DNA of 64,000 nt. It comes from Luidia sarsii (lineage: Eukaryota > Echinodermata > Asteroidea > Paxillosida > Luidiidae). Where the stretch lies: NCBI GenBank assembly GCA_949987565.1, contig OX465102.1, positions 23,178,453 to 23,242,452 of the forward strand, given 5' to 3'. The translations under genes were made by a program, and so were the position numbers. Shown piece after piece: positions 33,359 to 43,800 of the stretch (the first letter of the stretch is position 1; every line of letters starts with the position of its first letter). Below the pieces are notes generated by a model. The model saw nothing but the letters and a program-made list of their open reading frames with translations. It ran no database searches and had not been told where the DNA came from.

Positions 33359-34486
33359 CTGGGACAAAAATAAAAAAATAAAATGGTTTTTCACATCATA
33401 TACATTATGTGACAATAACACAATCTGCTTATTTGTTAAAGTAGAAAAACAAAAGATCAGGAACATGCTAGAGCACCAATTGCAATTTCAAGCCATTCAA
33501 AACCCTGCCAGAAATTGCAGAATGTTCTGAATCATGCATCTGCGATTATTTCTTACTGAAGTGTCGGTGTTTTGCTGTTTTCCCACTGTTCACCGACATC
33601 CTTCAAGAGGCAACTTGAATTAGCCCAATTAATGCTTTTCCTTCTTTCACTTTCTTTATCCAGCAGTCTTGGACAATCAAATCTTCAACTGCAAAATTGG
33701 GTACATCCTTTAATCATTTATGCTAATTCAAATTTTCAATAAAACTTGCCAGCGGCCCCATTTGTAATGAATAAAAAAAGAAGGTGAACATAAAATTTGG
33801 GATACAAAAGAAAAGCTACATTTGAAGAAACGTGGGTATAAAGATACGATTTTTGAATGGATGATTTTGTTGATGTAAGGGTGAAGACAACGATCATACT
33901 CAGTCATAGCCATCGTGCACTGCTGAAGGGGTGACGAATTTGACAAATCATATCGACTGCCGGCCGCGACATGCCGTTAAGTACGAATGGCCAAAAATAA
34001 ACGTCACAACTTCCTCAGGAAACGGGAACTTCTATACAGATTTCCAGCGACCTATCTTCAAAATAAAGTCCCACAAAGTAGAGGTAAAGCGAGGAATTCC
34101 TGATACTTGAGAGATGTTTTACTACGTGTTCGGCAGATACCGCGCGAGAAACACATGTCACGTTAAAAAAAACGAATGCAAAGTGCAAGCTTCGGATAGA
34201 AGAATTTCAGAAGCAGAAATCGACACCCTCTTAAAATTGCCGAAAATTTCGTTCGTTCTCGTCTAATGCCAAAACATTAAGTGTTAGTTAATTAGATTTA
34301 CAGGAAAGCATTCCTGAGGGAATAAACATTCGAAGGTCTCGGATCTTCCAATTTCAACGTCAACGCGACACAAACATTTATTTACAACAAGACGAGGTTT
34401 GTGCGCCTTAAAATAAATAATTTCGTTAGATTTGCTATTCGATTGGACTCAAAAAGCACACAAAGTGGTGATCAATTTATTCTTAC

Positions 34487-34590
34487 CAATTCTGTCAAAT
34501 TTCGCAACCTCAATCTCGCCTTTCGCGGCGTAAAACGCCGTCAAAACACCCGCTACATTGACGCCAAGTAACGTAACCCACACTTGGGTA
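34487..34590 (-). other. Probable 5' UTR exon of the MBT-SAM gene
   Basis: On the minus strand, a locally CpG-containing segment ends ...GACAGAATTG and then gtaagaat. Joining to 33,358 gives an in-frame TGA upstream of the MEV start and no upstream in-frame ATG. The transcription start is not determined; the 34,590 edge is approximate. Confidence 0.5.
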
Positions 34591-36560
34591 AATTATTATT
34601 TGAGACAAGTAAAAAAAATAATCAACAACCACGACTACGCATGCTCAGTCCTCCTAATTCTCTACGTAAAAGCAGGTCCTATTGGTCAATTTCGCATGCA
34701 TTAATGTTCTCGAAAAAAACTCAGAAAATCGTATCAATCATCATTTTTTCTATTTCATTTTACGATAGTAAACTAATTATGATAGAAATATGCGTTGTCT
34801 TTGAGGAATAATCAATATTCCTCAGGTTGGTTGATATATATACGATATCCAACCCATTGATGAATACATTAATGGGCCAATCACAAACTTACAAGCATTT
34901 TCATTGGTAAATAATAAAGTTCACGTTCAATCTTCTTTCGACCCTGTACTGAAATGGAAGAAAATTTCTAGTAGGACTTAGAAATACGAGAAAAAAAATC
35001 TATGATCTCTTGGAAGTGTCAGAGAAGAAAACGAATGGCAGAACGGACATTCTTCTGAGTTCAAAAGGAAGAAAGTAAAGCGTCACAAGCTTTCCCCGGT
35101 ACATGTTGCATGCACCAATAAACCTGAATGCTGAAGGTCATTAACCTACAACGCCGGGGTGACCCAAAGGTCAACCCCTTGAAGCCCAACACATGAGGGC
35201 GCCCGCACACGTACTGCTTTCGGGAGCGAAAACAGAAAATAATAATCGAAAATAATTATTAACTGACTCCAGTTTCATTTCAAGTAACATACATGTAAAC
35301 CTGCTCAGAAGAGATGTAAGTATATCTCACTCAGAGTGTTCAGACTATTCATCAGCGCTATGTGGTATTCGCTTTTGACTACTCGAAACCCACATCAATT
35401 TTACTATTTTAGTCAGAGTAACTTGACTTAAAACTGCCGTTTTTATTAAATTATTGTAATTAAAAATATAAAAATTAATACACATAATGACATGTCAATT
35501 GTAGTGAAAACTATTACTAATGATTTATTGCTATAGTAATTTAGTATTGTTTGGGCTTGCTAACGGGTAACCTAAAATGCTTATTATTATTAATATATCC
35601 TCCATAACCGGTTTTCGACGATATAAGGACTTTTCTTCAAACTGAACAATGTGGACGAAAGTATCACACTAAAAGAGGTCTCAGTCACTTTCTCCACACC
35701 ACAGACTATTAGAATAATCATAGAGAGAGTTGATCAAGCCTGTCACTTCCGTAAGATTACCCGGTTTTGTTGACGTCCGCGGCGCACCGCGCAGTAAGCA
35801 TCGTCACCTATTTTCGTCAGTGGTGTTTAGTAAGGTGTCCCAGTGCAGCCAAACGCAAAATAAATTCTTAAAATAACTCAAAATGCTGTGTGGCACTGTA
35901 AAATTCTTCCCTGTATGTTTTTTTGTGTTCATCTTTGTTTTTGTTTTTCCACACTGCTTCTAACACTTTCCTCAAATCATTCATAATTTATGCTTAAAAC
36001 GTATTGGTCTGGTTGATGTCTTCTTTTGTGACGTTTAAAAAAAAATCCACAATCCTCTTTCTCGCTGCTTCTTCAGTTATGACCTTTCCCAATGTCATTC
36101 CAGAGACACATTTCCTCCTTCTTGGTACTTTCTCTAGCTGCCCTTTTATTTTTTTCATTTTAAAAAAAAGCCTATTGGGCCATGTTACTTTTTGTCTTTA
36201 AATAATAATAAAAAATAAATTTAAAAAAATATATAAGCGAGACGCCCTATAGGAGGCTCCATAGTTTTTACCCTGAACGGACTGCTTCAAGTTGCGTGAT
36301 ATATTTTTTTTCTACGGATGTTGGGGTTTGTTATGGTATACTCAGATTTTTTTTAGGACCAACAATAAAGAAAACTGGAGCTTCGAAGCAACTGCCAATT
36401 TTGTACCTAGGAAAATAGACCCCAAAAGAGCAACTTTTTGAATCACACGAGTTTGGCCTACTGGAAAAGCCTTAAATTTCCACATTTTCGGTGACGGACA
36501 AGAGCAGGAAACCAACTGTAAGATATGAAGTCTGAGATCGTTATACGGAGTTGTTTTCAT
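34591..36560. other. Divergent intergenic region between the MBT-SAM gene and WBP4
   Basis: About 2 kb of mainly AT-rich sequence separates the two head-to-head 5' ends. A small GC-rich patch (gttgacgtccgcggcgcacc, about 35,770-35,789) may mark a promoter. No other exon is convincing. Confidence 0.4.
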
Positions 36561-36568
36561 AGTGCGAT
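36540..36568 (+). other. Candidate WBP4 first exon end (split start codon)
   Basis: The coding exon at 37,888 begins with a single G before GCC ACT TAT TGG. A consensus donor gtgagt at 36,569 follows ...gtgcgAT, so splicing would create ATG and the N-terminus MATYWKSQ, parallel to known WBP4 proteins. Only the 3' edge is supported; the 5' limit is arbitrary and other AT-gt donors are possible. Confidence 0.3.
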
Positions 36569-36827
36569 GTGAGTTAGAAGGCTAAGCGTCGAAAACGTGT
36601 AGCGTCGAAAACGGGGGTTCCCACGATACATTTATATTAATGACTAATGGCTTGTAATGCCAATGTAATTAGTTTACTGTTATTAATTAGTGTAGAGGCC
36701 TAATCCCCTTCCCATAGGGCCTAATTAATATAAATAAAATTATGAATGAAATAAACATTTTCGTGCATCAAATAAACAAATCAATGATAATTCAATACAG
36801 CAGTCAGTCAAAGTTCTGTAACCAACT

Positions 36828-37300
36828 CTGACTCGGTCCGTGACCAACTTGGTACGTGACCAACTCAGTCCGTGACCAACTCGGTCCGTGACCAACTCGG
36901 TCCCAGTCAACTTGGTCCATAAACAACTCGGTCCATAACCAACTCGGTCCATGACCGACTCAGTCCGTAACCAACTTTGTCCGTGACCAACTCGGTCCGT
37001 TGCCAACTCCGCCTGTGACCAACTCCGCCTGTGACCAACTCCGCCTGTGACCAACTTGGTCCCTATGGCCTATGGGAAAATGCAGCAAAACAATCATGAG
37101 GTTAGGCCGGGTTAGGGTTATAGTTAGGGTTAGGGTTACATTTTCCCATACAGGCCATAGGGACCGAGTTGGTCACGGGCCGAGTTGGTCACAGACTGAG
37201 TAAGTCACTGACCGAGTTGGTCACGGACAGAGTTGACTGGGACCAAGTTGGTTGCGGACCGAGTCGACGGGGACCAAGGTGGTTGCGGATCGAGTTGACA
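36828..37300. repeat. Inverted minisatellite arms around telomere-like core
   Basis: The left arm (36,828-37,058) is a tandem 15-16 bp gaccaactcggtccgt repeat. The right arm (37,150-37,300) holds its reverse complement (gaccgagttggtcacg). Between them ccctatggcctatgggaaaa (from 37,050) and its inverse ttttcccatacaggccatag (37,140-37,159) flank ggttagggttatagttaggg. It lies in the putative first WBP4 intron. Confidence 0.85.
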
Positions 37301-37312
37301 TTAAACCTTCAA

Positions 37313-37513
37313 TACACAGTGGCTATTGTGTTGTGACGGCAGTCGTCCATGTGGTTCCCTCACTTGAAAGTATTTGTCAGTATCGCAGGGTGCAGGCTGG
37401 TTGAACCAGACTGTTACTTAGTTGATAGTCTGGTTCCAAGAGTTAAACATCCTGAAAAATATTTTTAAGTCAGGGAACAACATAGACAACTGCCGTAAAC
37501 ACAGCCACTGTGA
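37313..37513. mobile_element. hAT-like MITE, copy 3 (diverged)
   Basis: It starts cacagtggctattg and ends cagccactgtg, with inverted arms (cggcagtcgtccatgtggtt / aacatagacaactgccg) matching the 7.3 and 8.0 kb copies, plus extra interior bases. It sits directly after the inverted minisatellite. Confidence 0.75.
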
Positions 37514-37887
37514 ATCCAATAATGTGGTAAATTTTACAATTTCAATGAATCCTTTCTCATTACTTTGATGGGCTTAGGGAAAGATCTTTAGTTCACTACC
37601 CTTTTCTTTGGCCAAAGAGTGGGAGACCATCTGTTGAAAACAAAAAGTCTTTAAAAGAAGGTCCTTCAATGATCGAACGTCAAACCCTCTGAATTTAGGC
37701 GTTTTGAATGCATTACCATTGCCATTGCCCCATTGGGTCATCCCAAGTATCTAAGTCAGTAAGCAGGCCGCATCATTTTTGTTCTAAGAATTAATTGCCC
37801 TTATTGCCAGTTTGGGTAGACTGTCTTTGCTGATACACAATGCACGGATGGAGAATGGTAACCATTGTGTTTCTCTTTTGTTCGTAG

Positions 37888-40800
37888 GGCCACTTATTGG
37901 AAATCGCAGCCCAAGAAGCACTGTGACTTCTGTCACTGCTGGATAGCTGACAACAAAGCTGTAAGTCATTCAAATGTTTGTCTTTAGTCTTCCGTTTGAA
38001 ACACTGAGTTTTTGCAAACTTTTCAGAACCTCACACATTCACAAAAGAGATATTGCATGATGTTTCCATAAACCTATCACTTAGGCCTATTCACTTAAAT
38101 TTGGTGCTCGTGGGTGGCCCAAAAAGGAACAAAATGTACTGTACTCCTCATGCATTCTTTAAAAAAAAAGATCCTTTGAGATTTTAATGCTGGAGGAATT
38201 TAATGTAAGACTATGCATTTGATATGGAGCCTCCAATTCAGACTGAAGTACATGTACTGTATACTGGGGTATTTAGGCACTGGGCAGTGGGTATTATTGT
38301 GCACAAACTAAATATGAAGATTGTGAAAAATTAAGCAAAGTTTTGTTTGATGCACAAGCTCATCATTAGGTAAGGATTTAGGCGCTGGGTTTTAATGCAT
38401 GAACGCACATTGTTGGATTATGATCGATGCATGCAGTAGGTTATATGCACATTTTCAGGTAGGGATATTGTGAAGGCTGGCATCTCTCTTTGATCCTCTG
38501 ATCGTCCTGTTGGCAGAGCGTCGACTTCCACGAGCGTGGCAAACGCCACCAGGAGAATGTGGAGAAGAAACTCAAGGAGCTGCGGAAACGTGGCCATGAG
38601 CAGTTCCAGATGCAAAAGACCCTGGACCAGGATCTCATGAAGATGGAGCAGGTGATATATGTGGTCCTGATCCTCTCTACCTCTACCTCTCCCTCTCCCT
38701 CTCCCTCTCCCTCTCTCTCTCCCTCTCCCTCTCCCTCTCCCTCTCCCTCTCCCTCTCCCTCTCCCTCTTCCTCTCCCTCTCCTCTCCCTCTCCCTCTCCT
38801 CTCCCTCTCCCTCTCCTCTCCCTCTCCCTCTGCCTCTGCCTCTGCCTCTGCCTCACCCTTTCCCTTTCCCTTTCCCTCTCCCTCTCCCCCTCCCTCCCAC
38901 TCTCCCTCTCCCTCTCCCTCTCCTTCCCCATCTCCCTCCCATCCCTTCTCCCCTCCCTCTCCTCTGCCTCTCCCTCTCTCCTTCTCCCTCTCCTTCTCCC
39001 TCTCCCTCTCCCTCTCCCTCTCCCTCTCCCTCTCCCTCTCCCTCTCCCTCTCCCCCTCCCTCTCCTTCCCCATCTCCCTCCCAGCCCTTCTCCCCTCCCT
39101 CTCCTCTGCCTCTTCTTCTCTCCTCTCTCCCTCTCCCTCTCCCTTTGGCTCTCTCTCTCCCTCTCCCTCTCCCTCTCCCTCTCCATCTCCCTCTCCCCTT
39201 CCTCTCCCTCTCTCTATCCTCTCTCCCTCCCTCTCCTCTCTCCCGCCCTCTCTTTCTCCATCTCTCTCTCCCTTTCCCTCTCCCTCTCCCTCTCCCTCTC
39301 CCTCTCCCTCTCCCTCTCTTCAGATTTTTGTTTGCCAATCATTGGCAGGGGCAGAGTATTTTACTCAGAAGCTCATGACTCGTGAGTGATCATCTTACTG
39401 TATCCGGAGGCCTATCTACACTCACATACTTGAACTTAAAGGACGCTACAATTTATTTGCATGTTCATTTCAATCGATGCAGGCAGCACTCAAGGCTTTT
39501 AAGAAGGACTTGATGAATGATCCGGCACTGGCAGCCGAGTATAAGGCAAAGGCTGAGGCTGCTTCTGCCAGCGCTGCTGCTGCAGCTAAACAAAAAGAAG
39601 GTATGATCCACCCCCCCCCCCTATCCCTCCTAATTCATTCAGCACAACCATCATTCGATCTTTACTATTTTTGCAAGTAACCAGCTGGGCCATTAGACTT
39701 ACCTGGCCTGTCAGATTCCCAAATGGCCTGTCATATTCCCAACCGGCCCGTCATATTCCCAACCGGCCCGTCATATTCCCAACCGGCCCGTCATATTCCC
39801 AACCGGCCCGTCAGATTCCCAACCGGCCCGTCAGATTCCCAACCGGCCCGTCAGATTCCCAACCGGCTTTCAGATTCCCAACTGGCCTGTCAGATTCCCA
39901 ACCGGCTGTCAGATTCCCAACTGGCCCGTCAGATTCCCAATTGGTCCGTCAGATTCCCGACCGACTTGTCAGATTCCCAACTGGCTTGTCAGATTCCCAA
40001 CTGGCTTGTCAGATTCCCAACTGGCCTGTCAGATTCCCAACTGGCTTGTCAGATTCCCAACTGGCCTGTCAGATTCCCAACCGGCCCGTCAGACTCCCAA
40101 CCGGCCCGTCAGACTCCCAACCGGCCCGTCAGACTCCCAACCGGCCCGTCAGACTCCCAACCGGCCCGTCAGACTCCCAACCGGCCCGTCAGACTCCCAA
40201 CCGGCTGTCAGATTCCCAACTGGCCCGTCAGATTCCCAACCGGCTGTCAGATTCCCAACTGGCCCGTCAGATTCCCAACTGGCCCGCATTTTGTAGTGGG
40301 TTCCTTGTCATTCTGATTTTAGCCAGAAGCCAAGAATTTCCGCACAGAGCCTGATTACAGACCAAGACAGTTTTTCACTTGCTTAACCGAGGTTCCATTC
40401 AGTGCCATTCTTCTGATCTAGAATGTTTCAAATGCAAACAAGAACCATGATTGGTGCCCCCACCCCGGCAAAGACTAGTTGACTATTTGGGAAGGTCGCC
40501 ATCCAAGGGTTGGATACATGTACGGTAGCTCAGACTGTAAGTTTTCTTTGCCATTCTTTTCAAAAACCATGATTGGTAGATGATTGCCAGATCACAACCA
40601 TTGGTTTTGAGACTGCCTTGGATTTGTTTTTCCCTCTTTTTTTTATAAACTGGCCTTTCAGGCATTTGGGATGGCCTTCATTTTCAACTGTCATTTGGGC
40701 ACACAGGCCACTGCTACAGTCTAACCCTGCTGGCGTGTAAACTTTGTTTCTCAGAGCTTATGACTGCAGCCCGGAAGCTCCACAGGGAAGGGATGGCAGC

Positions 40801-43800
40801 GAAAAAGTCCATGGCCAAGCCTGCCACTACCACCGCACCCACCAGCTCCGATGCCGACCAGCCAGGAACAACCGCAGATACTACTGCTGCAGATGCTACC
40901 GCTGCAGATGCTACTGCTGCAGATGGGGCGTCAGACACCCAGTGCATCTGGCTTGAAGGCACAGGTCCGGAGGGAGACACCTACTACTGGAACACAGTGA
41001 CCGGAGGTACACTCAAATACACAGCCCTTCACAATCTATACAAGGCCTGATGTTTCCATCTCAGCAGGGGATTTTTTTTCGAAGCCAGAAATGTCGAGCG
41101 AATCAATTCATCTAAAGTGATCCTGACTCAAGATCATTTGCAAGACAATGAGCGATGCACAGAAACCATGGCGCCTATCACAGCTTGCCATTGGCTGTGA
41201 AGTAAAAAATTAGCATGGAACGTAAAGCTTGATGAAATCCACCCTGCTAGATCCATAGAAATGTCAGGCCCTCGACATCTGTGAGATTTTCTGGTCGAGT
41301 TAATGAGCAGTTTGTCGTACTTTTTAGATTCCTTTAAAAAAAAAAACACCCATCTGTTTTGACAAGGGGATGCGCCTTGAAGACCCAGTCCCATGCGCCT
41401 TGAAGACCCAATCCCATGCGCCTTGAAGACCCAGACCCATGCGCCTTGAAGACCCAGTCCCATGCGCCTTGAAGACCCAGTCCCATGCGCCTTGAAGACC
41501 CAGTCCCATGCGCCTTGAAGACCCAGTCCCATGCGCCTTGAAGACCCAGTCCCATGCGCCTTGAAGACCCAGTCCCATGCGCCTTGAAGACCCAGTCCCA
41601 TGCGCCTTGAAGACCCAGTCCCATGCGCCTTGAAGACCCAGTCCCATGCGCCTTGAAGACCCAGTCCCATGCGCCTTGAAGACCCAGTCCCATGCGCCTT
41701 GAAGACCCAGTCCCATGCGCCTTGAAGACCCAGTCCCATGCGCCTTGAAGACCCAGTCCCATGCGCCTTGAAGACCCAGTCCCATGCGCCTTGAAGACCC
41801 AGTCCCATGCGCCTGAAGACCCAGTCCCATGCTCCTTGAACACCCAGTCCCATGCGCCTTAAACACCCAGTCCCATGCGCCTTGAAGACCCAGTCCCATG
41901 AAATGGCCGACGTGTTAGTGCCCAACTCAATGGAGGTATAGACAAGCAATCAGTTTAGGGGATGCACTGTTCAGGACTGGACCTCGTGAGATGGTTGACG
42001 TGCTTCAAAAGGATTTGTCAGGACCTTATACTGTATGTGTCATATAACTTCTCTAATTCAAACAGCCTTACTTCAGAACTCGACTTAGGATGGATAACCC
42101 CTCATAAATGACAGTTTCTTGTGTATCACTCATCGCCATGCACTTGATTATGAGTTAGAGTTTGATGAAATTGACCACTGGCCACTGAGGTAAACACACA
42201 ACAATCAGTTTATGGGAGGTGATGATGACAACCTATTTCGAGGGGGGAAATGAGGATATGGCTGAAACATTGCAAGAGGATAAAGCCGGATTTCAGATTC
42301 ACGGCTTTGGCTGCGGCCGTTTGGTTTCCCTTGCTCGGCCTGCGCTGGGGTTTGGAACCCACCGTGCAACCTTTCCCAATCTGACTGTGGCAAAACCGCT
42401 GTTTTCCTCGCAGAGTCGCAGTGGGAGAAACCAGAGGGATATGAAGCCACTGCCGAGTCCACAATGTACAAGGAGCAACTCCAAGGAGAGCAAGATAGCA
42501 CGGACCAGGAACAGGTGAGAGAAGGATTCAGCTCGACCTTACTCCAAGTGCTTTCTCATTTTGTATGTAAAGCCATGTTTTCACTATTAGTGGAAGGTTT
42601 GCGGTGGCACCATGTAGCACTTTTCATTCAAGAAGGAGTGTGGCTCGTTTTTTCAATGCACTTATTTTGGTTAAACTCACCGAGCATGCTGAAACGATGG
42701 TTACTTTTCCCATTTTTAAGTCCAGTGGAAACTGCCAAATCAAAATTCCTCTCGCTTACTTTAACCGAGTCTGATGGTTACTTTTACCGGCCAGCTCTCT
42801 ACCCAGTAACAGTGACCAGTGACAGTGCTTGTTTGTTCTTAGTTCTGTGATTAAAATCACTGATGGCTTCTCTGTAAAATGTGACCTAAGATGGCGTAAT
42901 GAGGCATCTACTCCAAAAGTCCTCTTCGAATGAACGGCGTTGAAAGTCAAAGTATTGAATGAATGTGAAAATCAGTTTGAATATTTTTACAACTTTGAAA
43001 AGCTTATGTATAAGAGAATAATTTGTCTGAAGGAATTTTTTCAACTGTCTATAAATATTGAAAAATCTGTGCATACGCTGCAATCACTGTCGGCGCGCTG
43101 TGTGCATTACCTCAAACTTTAGAGCCGTTTTCTTGAAAAATGGTTTCCGTGACTGTGTTGCCTTGTCGTATTTCTCACGTCGTAACTTTGGATTTCAGCA
43201 ACGTATAGAAATAATGTTCATATCATTGGAAAGCAATAAGGTACTCTTTGGTCTTTGCAGTGGTGGGAAAATCTCGAAAATTCAAATTTGGACGAGAATC
43301 CTTGTTAAATCCTGGGTCAAAAATAGGCGTGACAACTAGATCAATAAATTGTCAATTGAGTTGGGAGTGAGCTAAGTAAAGGAATAGTTATATAGTTATA
43401 TATCGATATATTTTTTTTTTAAAGTCACTGATTTAGTTGACTGATCAAATTCGTACCACTTTCTAATCCAGCCTGCTGCGCAGTCATCTGTGGATACCTC
43501 AAGACTGGTGCCACCAGGAACCGAAGAGGAGGAGGAGGAGGAGAATAAGAAGGAGGTTGAGGTGAAGGAGGAGGTTGAGGTGAAGAAGGAGGTTGAGGTG
43601 AAGAAGGAGATTGAGGTGAAGAAGGAGGTTGAGGTGAAGGAGGTTGAGGTGAAGAAGGAGGTTAAGATAAAGAAGGAGGCAGAGGAGGAGGCAGAGGAGG
43701 AGGAAGAAGAGGAGGCAGAGGAGGAGAATGATAAGAAGGAGGTGGACAGGCCTGCTAAACGCAAGCTGACCAACCCTTATGGCGGCTGGACAACCATCGT

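Noticed and set aside
37105..37140. True telomere or chromosome end
   Set aside because: Only a few ttaggg-type units with host-gene sequence continuing on both sides; interstitial.
38559..39389. 276-codon plus frame (Ser/Pro) beginning in a real WBP4 exon
   Set aside because: Read-through of the exon past its donor at 38,651 into the CCCTCT tract.
41134..41949. 271-codon minus frame ([18 protein letters not shown])
   Set aside because: Translation of a 23 bp tandem repeat, open in all three frames.
42514..43472. Second WW domain exon of WBP4
   Set aside because: Scanned for a Trp ... YYxN ... WxxP pattern in all plus frames by eye; none found.
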